Of a DNA stretch of 64,000 nucleotides, positions 24,975-36,396 are shown one piece after another. Under the pieces are notes generated by a model. The model saw only the letters and a program-made list of their open reading frames with translations, was not told the origin of the DNA and ran no database searches. Position 1 is the first letter of the stretch. Each line of letters starts with the position of its first letter. Made by a program: the position numbers and the translations under genes. Source of the DNA: Lepidodermella squamata (lineage: Eukaryota; Gastrotricha); the NCBI GenBank assembly GCA_047495785.1, contig JBLDXI010000009.1, positions 2,604,001 through 2,668,000 of the forward strand, read 5' to 3'.

Positions 24975-25171
24975 TCGCTTTTCGAGTATTTCTACGAAAT
25001 GAAGGAATGAATGCTATATAACGAAGAATGCAACTTAAACAGCAATTTACGCTAAATCTAAAGATGATTTATTTTAAATTGTGCTGATCAGTCATGGCAT
25101 CCTTGAAAAGTTCAAAAAGAGGTTTTAGGCACATCAAAAATTCCTAAATTTGGGTCCGCTAAAAGTAAGAC
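24975..25171. mobile_element. MITE of the dispersed family, copy 2 (degenerate left end)
   Basis: Shares with copy 1 the internal stretches CGAGTATTTCTACGAAAT, AAAGATGATTTAT and TGGCATCCTTGAAAAGTT, and the right end TCCGCTAAAAGTAAGACC. The left terminal repeat has decayed. Confidence 0.6.
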
Positions 25172-26856
25172 CAATGCCAGAGATATTGGGCATAACAAAA
25201 AACCAATAAATTATCGCTAATCCTTGATTGAAATAATCGATTATTTTTCGAAATATTTCTGGGACTATGAGGTAGTCAGGTTTTTTTAAACTTGAAATGC
25301 CTAGAATTTATCCGAATTAAATCGAATTTTACCGAATTATTTGGTAGAACATTTTTTGCACCAACTAATGGGTACACTAAAAGATGTAAGAAGTTCACTT
25401 ACGGCTAGCGATTTATTAGTTATAAGTAATTATTATTTTAACCTAAAATTGTTATTAAAATGCCATTTTCGGCAGATATCAAAAAAAAGATATCACTATC
25501 ACCAATAAAAGGTCACCGATATTATTAAAAGCATCGCAAGAGGTCCGAGTGCGAAACTATACATGATTCAGAAGAAATTTGTCAGCCAATAGAGAGTAAA
25601 TTGTCAGTTTGATCGCGATGCGTTGATGATGAGACGCTATACCATCTGAAAGCGCGTGCGAGATAGCGCATCGCAATCTAAACTTTGTAGATAGCGCTAT
25701 ATACACGCTTGCAAAACGACATCAACAATAACAACAATATTGCATCAACACACAGGTATTATAGGTACGTAAGTATAAAAAGCGATTATAACTGCGGTTA
25801 ACCGGGTTGAAAATCGCCGTGTTGCAAAACATGCCGTCATTGGGATCGCTCGCCGTTCGAAATAATTAATAGCAATAACAATAACACAGCATAATGATTA
25901 TTGTTGTCACTGTTGTATTGAGACTGTTATTACTCACTCATCTCATAAAACATACCGGTGCGCGTTTTTATACACCGAAAACGACTGTATATTAAGGAGG
26001 TCAGTCGCGTTTCGTATTGCACCGATGGCGTTATACGCCCTGAGCGCGTACTGCGGCGAAACTAGTACGCTATAAACACACTTATCTGTGTAAGAAAGAA
26101 CGCTCGCTAAGACGTATAAATCGCGGCTCGAGTTATTGAATTCGCATACTTGCCGCATTTTCATCATCAGCAGCGTCGGCCTTGATGAATAATAGTGTCT
26201 TTTAAAATTCATAATATACCAAGCACCTGCGCTGCTAGTGAGTTTATGTCGATATTATGACGCTCGGGCTGCTAATCATAAATTCCGCGTACACATACAC
26301 ATTTTGGTCACCCTGCATGTGACCGAAATGGCTGCCGATGAATGCTTGCTGTGTACTCAGTCTTCGGCGCGGCGGCTATATATGAAATCTGAAAACACGC
26401 GATGTACACGTAAAAAAGAAATCGATTCTTTTCCACGCACATTCACAGCATGACCCGAAATTATTAAGGCGGCTGATGATGATAAACAATAAGCTAACAA
26501 AAGCTGATCAGCTTTGCACAGGAAACTGCTGTTCTTTCAATGTTAAGGTGTGTTTTATTTATAAAGTTTTTACTACCGTAATGAATTGTATAATAAACTT
26601 GCCCTAAACGCGCGTCTTTTGCTGGACAGCCGCCTTAATGGCCGGAAGAAATCGAAGCTGCGTGTTTCCGCATCCGCCTCGAGGCGCGCGGTTTAGCGAC
26701 CTGAAGTTATTGTAGCGGTTAGACAAATATTCAGTTCCGCTTTATTTATTGATAAAATTTATTGGTCGCTTACTGACGCAAAATGGACTGTGAATCAAAT
26801 CAACTATAAAAAATTAAAATTTATTACAAAATATTAGATTGGAAAAGCGGAGTATC

Positions 26857-27094
26857 TTTTAGCGGAGCTAAATTTACGGTGAGCGGAACCAAATTAGCAT
26901 TTGCGGATGAACCAAACTTGAGTCATTATTTGAATAAAATTTTACGAATTTTAGGCGAAGGAGTTCTGAATTGAACACTCATCTTATAGAGAATGTTGCG
27001 CTGAATTTACTGGTAATTATTTTAGAACTATTACGGTCAATCTTGATTTCTTGAAAAGTGATTTCAGGCCAATTTGGTTCCGGTATAAGGAGGA
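26857..27094. mobile_element. MITE of the dispersed family, copy 3
   Basis: Left end TTTTAGCGGAGCTAAAT (26858) and right end ATTTGGTTCCGGTATAA (27072-27088) match the terminal repeats of copy 1 imperfectly, with shared internal sequence (GAAAAGTGATTTCAGGCC). An additional GAGCGGAACCAAATT lies just inside the left end. Confidence 0.6.
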
Positions 27095-27848
27095 CCCTTG
27101 GAAAATTGGCGTTATTTCGAACATTGAGGCCTTTTGCTCAACCAAGGTCTAGCATCCTTTTGCCTTTATTGATTTCCGATATTGATCCTTGTAAATTGAA
27201 GTGAACTGCGATAAAATTCTGCGTATTTCTTTGTGTAAAACCTCATCATCACTTTGAAACCTTGCTCAATGACGATTCAATCAAATAATTCGAATTTGAC
27301 CCATTCGCTCATTTCGCTAGAGGACAATCTGTTAAAAAAATTCGTACAGCTTCTGTCCTCATAATAATATCGAGGCTAATAAACAAAAAATAGAACTATT
27401 TTGAACAGTATTTCACCTTGTGATATTTTTTAGTCAGACAAGACAAATTGACCAAAAAGTATAGCATCATTCAGCATTCATCCAGGAGCTGACGAATGTT
27501 GTCAACACGTGTACAATACGAAAATGATGTTAATTGAATCAACAAGTAAAAGAGGTTAGAAACAAGGACAAAAGCATTTTTGGAATAATTTAATAACTTC
27601 GGTGATTTCGCTGTGGAACTCAGTACAATTAATAATTTGTCGGTTCCATCCAGGCATGTGATAGCAGGCATGTGCTCTACGTCTGTCTTAGTTGAGTCAG
27701 AAAGATGCCACAAAAAATTAACGTCAATCAGCTTGTACGCCAATTATGAGCTGAGTTTAACAAGACCGTGATCCTGTTGATAATTGCCAGTGCTCGAAAT
27801 TTTCGCCCGATTTACCTAACAAACCGAATTGCTGCGGCATTAGTTCGA

Positions 27849-29527
27849 ATGCTTGCACCGTGCGTGGTTTTGCTAAGTTTCGGCGTTTTTCACGCTTCAA
27901 GTAACGAGTTGGTTTCAAATCAGGCCAACGCCGTTGAATCGATCGACGACGAGTTCGCGCTGCCCCCTAATGACGAGGCTAGGCTAATTCACCGCTTGGT
28001 AAACAGTTACAAAGGCTACGGGCTAGCGCGTCCAGTCGCTGAAGTGGAGAAAACTCTCAATGTCTCATTACTCTTCGTCATCAACGAATTTCTGGGGATT
28101 GAAGAGCTAACTGGTATAATGCGAGTCACAGCCACGATAATCGCTATATGGCAGGATGACTTGCTGCGCTGGAACCCGGAAAACTACAACAATTTGAGAG
28201 CAGTGCCTATGAGGACGAAGGACGTCTTCTTGCCAACGATCGTGAAAGACGGGAATGGAGGCACTATGTCTTCGATTTTCATGACTGGGAGCGGGCAAAA
28301 CGATCGAGATATCAATTCAATGGTGTGGGTTCACCACGACGGGAAAGTTGAGGCAAAAGTTACTGGACTATACGTTACCGCTTGCAAGGTAAACATTCTA
28401 CCTTAACAATTAAAATTCTTAATTTTTCCGGAAAACGGTGTATTCCAACTAGATTCTATGCATGCATGAAAAGTAGCTATTTACAAGGTATATAACTAGT
28501 CTAGATAATAACCAGCAGAAAATCAGTTCATTAAAAGACGGAAGAGTAATGCCTTATGTTCTTAGCTTGATTTGTCCAACTTTCCTTTCGACGAGCAAAC
28601 ATGCGAGTTCACGTTCAAAGGCTGGAGATTCTCCGATAAACGCCTGACCCTACATCAGGCGACAAGTCAGAAGTTGAGTGAACATTTCGGAGATTCCCTG
28701 GACATCAATATGAACGCTAACGCCAACTGGATGATGTCGTCGGTGACGAGTGAAGATCGAACCATACCCGGGCAGTACGAGAACTACAGCGCTATCTGTT
28801 ACACGGTGATTGCTACACGTCGAAGCGACTACTACATGTGGAACGTACTCATGCCCAGTTTCGCTATGGCTGTTCTGTTGCTGTCAACTTTCTTCATGCC
28901 TTTCGGACCTGATCGATCAATGTTCTGCATCACCCTGGTGCTGACGATGAACATTTTCCAACAGGCGTTGAATGCCAAGCTGCCTGTTACGTCAGAGGTC
29001 ATTCCTTACGTTCGACAGACGACGGTTCAAGTTTTAATGGGGATTTTCATCACAATCGAGTCTGCGTTCGTTTGGTGGTTGGCAGCTAAGGACAAGCGAA
29101 TGGCAGTGCCTCAGTGAGTTTGAATCCGTTTAGTATAACACATTTTTATTATGAATTATTCAGCTGGCTTCGCATTTTGATCCCGAAGTTGCGAATGAAG
29201 GTTCGCAATGAGAAGGACGATGCTGAGAAACGAGTGCTAGCAACAGCTCTGAGTAAGATAGACATTGAGAAAATGAAAGCCAAGAACTTCGATGGGGAGG
29301 AAATGGGCGTTGTTCTACCCATCACGTCATCTCGCCACAGCTTGGCCAGCAGACGCGGTTTCCCTACTAATGGGCCTCTAGCGATGGATCCAGGGCTTCA
29401 AGAGGAGGAGGAGTTCACCACTTGGGGCGAATGGTTGGAAGTTGCGCAGCTGTTCGATCTCATCACGCTGATTGGAATCATTGCCAGCATGATCCTGCTG
29501 CCAATCTACTTCTACAGGTACAACTAA
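27849..29527 (+). CDS. Cys-loop ligand-gated ion channel subunit p1
   Basis: Pentameric channel subunit of 483 residues in three exons (27849-28388, 28566-29113, 29164-29527). The ATG at 27849 gives a hydrophobic signal sequence (MLAPCVVLLSFGVFHASS); an upstream GTG-initiated extension is ignored. Residues include VSLLFVINEFLGI and WQDDLLRWNP (loop A/D area) and the 15-residue Cys-loop CKLDLSNFPFDEQTC, whose first two codons are split off by intron 1. Then come MPSFAMAVLLLSTFF (M1), RSMFCITLVLTMNIF (M2) and VLMGIFITIESAFVWWL (M3), followed by a cytoplasmic loop and ITLIGIIASMILLPIYFYRYN (M4). M2 lacks the Pro-Ala insertion of anion channels and has Asp at -1', so cation selectivity is plausible. 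There are no vicinal loop-C cysteines, so it is not a classical alpha subunit. Its close paralogue p2 follows in tandem. The 3' end is duplicated (see 29432-29783). Confidence 0.92.
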
Positions 29528-29783
29528 TAAACTTTTTCTCCAGAAATATTCAATGTTGTCGTGTTGTATCGAGTAACTGAAGATATCTTTTTGAAATCTT
29601 CTCTTAGTGGCTGGAAGTTGCGCAGCTGTTCGATCTCATCACGCTGATTGGAATCATTGCCAGCATGATCCTGCTGCCAATCTACTTCTACAGGTACAAC
29701 TAATAAACTTTTTCTCCAGAAATATTCAATGTTGTCGTGTTGTATCGAGTAACTGAAGATATCTTTTTGAAATCTTCTCTTAT
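29432..29783 (+). repeat. 176-bp tandem duplication of the p1 3' end
   Basis: The last-exon sequence from the TGG codon before GAAGTTGCGCAGCTG, through M4, the stop codon and the 3' UTR (29432-29607), is repeated immediately at 29608-29783 with essentially one difference. The second copy is preceded by TTCTCTTAG, a good splice acceptor, and is open in a frame encoding the same M4 and stop. Confidence 0.92.
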
Positions 29784-30740
29784 TCTGTTATTGTTTATTC
29801 GTTTAAAAGGCACAGGTTCACCTCTGAACCGAGATGAGATGACGGCTTTTAACGGCGAATGTTGATGATTTCAGCAACATCACGGCTTGAAAAAAGAGAC
29901 TCGACTTGTTTATATAGTAGATTTCTGTGCAACTTAGATTTTTACACTCGGTGACTTGCGTCCTAAATGATATGAGGAAAATTTGTTTGCTGCGAATAAA
30001 ATGCAAAATTGCCCAGATAACAGCGCAAGTTACCTGTAAAATCAAAATAAAGTTGCCGCTAAGAGTGTTTCGCATGAAATGTTGTAAATCACCTATATAT
30101 CCTTTGTAAATTTACTTTGTTTTTAGTACCCAATGATGTGTGACAAGAGCGTTCCATCGTATTGGTTTCAACACGAACTTCAGCGTAACAATTTGATAAT
30201 ATTTGATATATTTGTCGTTGATTAGGACTTCTAATAGAAATCTGAAGCCTTAAAAGGGTAATTTCAATTAGAGTGATTTGGTAAAATCATATAAAATGAC
30301 TATGAATAATATATTGGTCGATATCACCGCTAATGGTTTATGATCATTTATCTGTAAAGACATCCAAAAATCGATCATTTCCTATTGTTTAATGGAAAAA
30401 TAAACAAGTCATGCATGCGGAGTCAAGACTTTTTTAAACATATTTTCGAGTTCATGATTGCTGTTCCGAATCACTTGCCTCTTGCCTCCTTTTACTCCAG
30501 GTTAAGCACCGGTGTTTGTTTATTGCATTTTAACCAAAATTGACCAATTTTTCGTACTTTTGGGCTTAACGAAGCGTATCGGCGGATCAGTTGAGGGTCG
30601 AGGGGAGGGACGCAGCTAGGTTCCGCTGACGAAGTTCGGACGCTTTGGTCGAATTGTCTGTAATTTCGCACCTGGGACCCTCAAAAGTGCCTGTCCATTC
30701 CAATCAGCATCAGCGCTTCCATTGCTGTACCGCAGACAGG
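29784..30740. other. Intergenic between p1 and p2
   Basis: No gene seen. The last 40 bp lead into the p2 TATA box. Short ORFs near 29.8-30.1 kb have no recognisable content. Confidence 0.4.
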
Positions 30741-30748
30741 TATAAATA
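30741..30748 (+). promoter_or_regulatory. TATA box of channel p2
   Basis: TATAAATA sits 64-71 bp before the start codon at 30812, preceded by a GC-containing stretch (CCGCAGACAGG). A canonical core promoter in form and distance. Confidence 0.65.
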
Positions 30749-30811
30749 GGCGGCTTGTTGTATTTGAACTAGTTATAACAGTAACCAGATATCTTGCACC
30801 CACGATCTAAG

Positions 30812-32352
30812 ATGCTGAAATTTCTACTATACTCGGCATGCATTCAGATTGTTCTGTGCAATGAGTTAGCTTCGAAGATTAAAGTAACAGGTGTCGACGA
30901 ATACGACTTGCCACCGAATGATGAAGCTCGACTTATCCACCGTCTTATCGGGCGTTACAAAGGCTATGGCCTGGCCCGACCGGTTGCTGAAGTTGGGAAA
31001 ACTTTGAATGTCTCCCTACTTTTTGTTATCAATGAGTTCTTGGGGATCGAAGAGCTGAGTGGAGTAATGAAAGTCACAGCGACAATAATAGCGCAGTGGC
31101 AGGACGATTTGTTAAGGTGGAACCCGAAAGACTTCAACCAACTGACAGCGATGCCAATGCAGACGAAAGACGTGTTCCTGCCGACAATCGTAAAAGATGG
31201 AAATGGTGGAACAATCGCGTCGATTTTCATGACTGGAAATGGGCAAAACGCTCGAGATGTCAACGGAATGGTCTGGGTCGAAAATACCGGCAACGTTGAG
31301 GCGAAAGTTACTGGCAATTACGTAACGTCTTGCAAGGTAAGTTGAGCCCGAGGTTCAACATGGAAGATGAATTTCTTATTGATCCAGCTTAATCTCGCTG
31401 ATTTTCCTTTCGACGAACAAACCTGCGAGTTCACGTTCAAATCGTGGCGATTTTCTGATAAAAGAATAACTTTAAGCCAAGCCTCTTCGCAAAAATCCTC
31501 CGAAAGCATGGGAACTTCGGTAGATGTAAACATCAATGCAAACGCTAACTGGCTTATGGCTTCAATATCAAGCGAGAATCGAATCCTTCAAGGCGAATAT
31601 GAAAATTACAGCGCTATTACCTATACAGTCGTGGCAACTAGAAGAAGCGACTACTACATGTGGAACGTACTCATGCCCAGTTTCGCTATGGCTGTTCTTC
31701 TTCTGTCGACGTTCTTCATGCCTTTCGGACCTGATCGATCCATGTTCTGCATCACCTTGGTGCTCACAATGAACATTTTTCAACAAGCGCTGATGTCCAA
31801 GCTACCGGTTACTGCTGAGGTTATCCCTTACGTCAGGCAAAGTACGGTACAAGTTCTGATGGGTATTTTTGTGACAATCGAGTCCGCATTCGTATGGTGG
31901 ATCGCCGCTAATGACAAGCGTTCAGCTGTGCCTCTGTAAGGAAATATTTTCGATTCCCGGATAGGAACCCTAATAATTCTCCTAATTTCAGGTGGCTACG
32001 TATTTGTGTTCCGAAGCTTCGTCAGAAGTTGAAAGAGGAACAATTACTGGCAGATAAGGCTTTAGTAGCCAAGTCTCTACCATTAAAAGGGAAGCCCTTG
32101 CTCGAGCATAATCATGACGAGGAGATCGGCATGCCTCTCGGAAGGCGGTCCTTAACTGCATCTCGTTTATCTTTGGCTAGCCGAATCGGTGGCGGCGGTC
32201 GCCTCGAACGCTATGAACAGGAACTCACGGAAGAAGAGTTTGTTGTCTGGGGAGACTGGCTGGAAGTGGCTCAGCTATGCGATATCATAGCACTGGCGCT
32301 CACCCTAGGCGCCATGTTTATTCTCCCAATTATTTTCTACAGGTATCAATAA
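30812..32352 (+). CDS. Cys-loop ligand-gated ion channel subunit p2
   Basis: Subunit of 477 residues, exons 30812-31336, 31388-31935 and 31992-32352, with intron positions and phases identical to p1. The signal sequence begins MLKFLLYSACIQIVL. The Cys-loop is CKLNLADFPFDEQTC and M2 RSMFCITLVLTMNIF is identical to p1. The M3-M4 loop differs most (His/Asp-containing LLEHNHDEEIGMPLGRR, then a Ser-Arg-rich stretch) and ends EEFVVWGDWLEVAQLCDIIA before M4. Identity with p1 is high from the ligand-binding domain to M3, so the two arose by tandem duplication. As in p1, Asp at M2 -1' and the absence of the Pro-Ala motif suggest a cation channel; the ligand is unknown. p1 and p2 are on the opposite strand to the minus-strand cluster and lack that cluster's second cysteine pair, so they form a separate subfamily. 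Confidence 0.92.
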
Positions 32353-32952
32353 CTGATCCGTGAAAAAGCCGCGATTATCCTTTGTCTTTCCAAGACACAG
32401 GTTTCTCTTATGAATGTCACCGTGATTTCCGATGAGGTTTGTGGGATGACAGATGACTTATACGTTATGTGGATTCTCAACCCGTGATTTGATACGAAAA
32501 CTTAGCTAACTTGTCGTACAATATCATTAGACGCAACAACTGATCACCGCTTGAGGCTTGACTGGCCGTAGATCGACTCTTCTCGCTGTCCTGTGGCATG
32601 CATGACTGAATGCTTCGTAGTTAACCTTAGAAAAACTTCCTTTTCTTTAGATTTGATTGATTGCAAATCACCGACTTGTATTTGCACCGAGCATGATATG
32701 TGACTTGGTCGCAGGTTAAAATAAACCTTGAGCGAGCAAAAACGTGTAGGTGCTAGCAATTCGTCCGACATCAAAGGATCAAAAAACTGAGATAAAGAAT
32801 AATCAATAACAGAAATAGGGAAAAGCTTTATATCAGTTGGAAACAAACGTACAAGTCTGGCAGACAATGCGCTGGTAGAGATAAAGAAAAGACGGACAGA
32901 ACATCATTCAAAAGGCGGAATTCTAGTCCTGAAATATTACTGAATTTTGAAC
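32353..32952. other. Intergenic upstream of the P450 gene
   Basis: No gene or clear TATA box. Presumed to hold the p2 3' UTR and the P450 promoter. Confidence 0.4.
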
Positions 32953-34612
32953 ATGCAGCTTTTAGTTCTTATTCCGATAGCTCTAACATGCCTTGTCCTC
33001 GTGTTTTACTTATACCGTCGCTTTTGGGTCCATCGCTACTTCTCCCGTCTTGGCATTCCAGGACCGAAACCACATTGGCTCTTTGGTAATCTGCTTGATA
33101 TGGCAGACGAGGAAACCCGTCACTTGGCTCTTTCCAACTGGACAAAGCGTCATGGAAGCATTTTTGGCTACTACGAAGGCCCATCGCCAGTTCTAGTCAT
33201 CAGTGACCCGGATGCGATCGGGAACGTCTTCATAAAGCAATTCGCCTCATTTCACGCCCGAAAGCTATATCACTACCAGCCTGACCCCGACGATCCTAAA
33301 GAGCCAATTTCCGTATTTTTCGCCCGGGGCGATCGCTGGAAACGATTGAGAACTATTATCAATCCAGCTTTCAGCTCGAAGAAAATGAAAGAGATGACCC
33401 CGCAAATGCAGACATATCAGAGGTATTTCATGGAGTTGCTGGAGAAAAAAGGTGGCTCTGGTCAACCAATCAACATTTTTGAGTATTTGCAATTACTGAC
33501 GATCGACACTGTTGGGGAATGTGCTTTCGGCATAGAGCTAAACAGCATTCGAAGCGAAGGGAAGGACAATCCTACCCTGAGACGAATTCAAGAAATGCTC
33601 GACCTCACCTTCAACATACCCCCTATCTTACTTGTAACAACAGTTCTAACTGAGCTGAAACCGCTTTTCTACTTATGGGTCATGCTGGGCCAGAAGCTTT
33701 TGTTCGGAGTGAAAGCTCCAACTACGTGGATCTTCAAAGCTGTCCGCAAAATCGTTCAAGCCCGAAAAGCGAATGCGCTGAAGAATCAGAATGATCTTCT
33801 TCAATTGATGCTCGATGGTGATGAAGTTGATGGGCGACAGCTGGTTAACGAAAAAACAGCAACAACACTGACCCAAGGTGGTCAGATATTGAAAGCTCTT
33901 AGTTTGGAAGAAATCGAAGCTCAGGTCTATATATTCCTCATAGCTGGCTACGAAACTACCAGTAACGCTCTAGCCTATACATGTTACGAGCTTGCGATGA
34001 ATGAGGACAAGCAGGAAACTCTTTTCAAGGAGATTGACCGAGCTTTTAGCGGGAAAACCGGCGATATGGACTACGAAGATGTCAGTGCGAAAAACTTGCC
34101 TTATCTCGACGCAGTCTGCAATGAAGTCTTGCGAATGTACCCAGTTGGTCTAATGGTCAGTAATCGAATTTGCATGGAGGAGACTACTCTGCTTGGCTAT
34201 CGGATCCCGAAAGATTTGCCGATCCAGCCAGACGTATGGGCTCTTCATCACGACCCTGAGTTGTGGGGCCCTGTTGATCCGGTCAAGTTTCACCCGGAGC
34301 GGTGGCTGGAAGGCCATGAAGATAACACTGTCGATGCTCAACGACGGGAATTGTCGTTCCTAACCTTCGGGCTCGGGCCCAGAACTTGCGTTGGTAAGCC
34401 AACTATTTCATAAGATTTTTAAAAAAAGCTGAAATTATAAATTTTTAGGTATGCGATTCGCTCTGCTTGAAATGAAATTAACCCTAGTAAACATCATGCG
34501 CAACTATCGTCTCAAGCCGTGCGAAAGGACGGAGAAGCCCCTGAAAATCAAAGTTGCCCATACAATGACACCGAAAAACGGTATTTGGGTGACGATCGAA
34601 AAGAGAAAATGA
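32953..34612 (+). CDS. Cytochrome P450, CYP3/CYP13-like clan
   Basis: Microsomal monooxygenase of 534 residues in two exons (32953-34393 and 34449-34612; the intron splits the haem-binding motif). The ATG at 32953 begins MQLLVLIPIALTCLVLVFYL, the membrane anchor, followed by the proline hinge IPGPKPHWLFGNL. Visible motifs: WKRLRTIINPAFSS (C-helix), the I-helix AGYETTSNAL (oxygen activation), the K-helix ExxR in NEVLRMYP, the PERW motif FHPERW, and the haem-ligand loop FGLGPRTCVG with its Cys. All catalytic elements are present. The C-helix and I-helix sequences fit clan 3 (vertebrate CYP3A, nematode CYP13/CYP25), but the subfamily is not assigned. The substrate is unknown; xenobiotic or lipid oxidation is the usual role. 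A TTCAAAATAAAATTTATT polyadenylation region follows near 34650. Confidence 0.95.
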
Positions 34613-34663
34613 CACAATCGCAAAAATCTGCTTATTGGATTAAAAGTCCTTTCAAAATAAAAT

Positions 34664-36056
34664 TTATTCAAGAATGCTGTATGCGAAAGCGTTGGCAATT
34701 TGCGTCATTACGGGGTCACGTTGAGCTATCCGGGCCATGGCATCGATCGCACTAGAAGCTGCAGATTCTGTCATCTGCAGATAGCTGGTCAAAGCAGGGC
34801 GATTTGCAGCCTCGTTTTTATGCATAATGTCATAGGCAAACAGCAGCCTTCGCCTCACCCTGGATGTCTTTTCAATGATTTCAGCATTTCCTAATAGAAT
34901 TTCGGATAAAAATAAGCAGGATTTGAAGGGGAAATGATTACCATTGAAAAACAGCAGGGCAAGAAGTATCGCCGAGTCTATAAAACTCGGTCGCCAATCC
35001 ATGATGGCTTTGACCAGATCTCGGCTCTTGAAGTAGGGTTCCTAATTGAACAATATATAATACCGGCCCATAGTCTCTGCGTAACTTACCGCCATCTCAG
35101 GAAAGATGTCTTTCATTTCCTCATTCAAGCCTTCGTTGATGCTGAAGAAGAAGCAATCGGTGTTCCCAGCAAGGGCTTGGAAGATTATTCCCAGTTTTGT
35201 CCCGAAACCAATCATTAGGTGCTGCGTTTCTTCGAGACTGATACATTCCATACCTTCGAGAGTAAAGTTGATCAATATGGAACTGCGAGCGCTGTAACTT
35301 ACGACACAGCTCTTGAACGTAGTTATAGATCAAATGTAAGCTTTGCACTGACTGGTCAAACAGCATTTTGTGTGCTGTTGCCTTATCCAGACGCTGCCTG
35401 GTGTTCATCTCCATCATCGGAAGCTTCATAGTTCAGTAATATTGAAGTAATTGCCTTTCTAAATTCAAAATTCTGAACTTACGAAGTGAAAGCCATGCAA
35501 TAGAGTAAAAGCCGTGGCAGCGCTTTTCAGTGTGTTTTCAACAGCAGCACCATCATAAATCATCGGATCTTGAACTAGTGTCAATGCTGTTTCGTTTGAG
35601 GATGACTCATTTGACGGGATCCGGGTTACGCTGTCTGACGTGGTAGGTTTCGCCAAGTATTGGCCTGAAAAGAGAGTTTTCGGAAAAGAGGTTACTAGAA
35701 ACCTCAGGCAGAAATTACTGTACATTCCAGCTGCAATGCACTTATCGAAGCGGCAACTCGGGCATGACCTGCGGTTCTTCACGTCTACGTTACATTGCCT
35801 GAGGCCGTTTCGGCATTTTAGAGTTTCGTAGCTTGGGCAGCAACGGCGGAAAAATTTCTTAGATATGAAGGTTGAAGATTTACACAGTTCAGGTTTCCAC
35901 AAACATACTTGACAAGCCTCACAACATCTAGAAAAGCAGTTCCTCCGCATAACAACAGGGGCATTACAGACCTGATCATAATAGCAAAAATATCGAATTA
36001 GGAGAAGCTGAGGATATTGTTTTTAATTCATGTTAGCTTACCTTGCATTGCTTCAT
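34664..36056 (-). CDS. Nuclear hormone receptor, nematode-type
   Basis: Ligand-regulated transcription factor. Exon 1 (36056-36042) encodes only MKQCK; exon 2 (35971-35909) continues VCNAPVV to CCEACQ; exon 3 (35857-35719) continues KFFRRCC, KCRNGLRQC and CPSCRFDKCIAAGM. Together these form two C4 zinc fingers with P-box CEACQKFFRR. Exon 4 (35664-35483) is a linker. The ligand-binding domain follows (INFTLEGMECISLEETQHLM, FGTKLGIIFQALAG, EPYFKSRDLVKAIMDWRPSF, FIDSAILLALLFF) and ends AFAYSILE at 34664. The first finger has 14 residues between its cysteine pairs, where 13 is usual. The junction between the 35429 exon and the exon covering 35275-35107 could not be resolved. The obvious donor-acceptor pair would be a 20-nt intron in the wrong phase, so a 37-70-nt alternative intron or a frameshift is needed. 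It is convergent with the P450 gene (stops 52 bp apart). Confidence 0.82.
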
Positions 36057-36396
36057 CTTTCCAAAGCGTGATTTTATACAAAATTTGATACTTAGTAGCG
36101 TGCTTACTTTATTTTACGCACGTTTTTATCAATTCATGGAAGGTAAGAAAAAATTTACGTGCTCGATGCAAACCACGCTTTTTAATACAAAAAACTTGCT
36201 TCAGTTTGAATAGAATAGCTAACGACAGTGCAGGTAAATAAACAATACGAGTAGCGAATGCGAGCTTCACCTTAATATTAATCACGCTTTAATCGACCAC
36301 AAGGTCAAAATTGTGTCGTGTTTGAAGGCACGCAACAGGCCACACGAATTTCTCTTAGAAAGATTATGACCTAGACCCTAGACACTGTGCCATTTA
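36057..36396. other. Intergenic, nuclear receptor promoter
   Basis: TTTTGTATAAAATC lies just before the receptor start on the minus strand (about 36070-36083) and may be its TATA box, though close to the ATG. No gene seen. Confidence 0.35.

Larger units (their letters stand above)
24481..27848. other. Non-coding, contains two MITE relics
   Basis: No gene recognised over 3.4 kb. Apart from the two dispersed-repeat copies annotated separately, it is AT-rich unique-looking sequence. The final part should contain the promoter of channel p1, but no clear TATA box is seen there. Confidence 0.4.

Noticed and set aside
35121-35280. Continuation of the nuclear-receptor frame as HIDQLYSRRYGMYQSRRNAA
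   Set aside because: The alternative frame (INFTLEGMECISLEE onward) matches a ligand-binding domain and joins the next exon; the first is a shadow.
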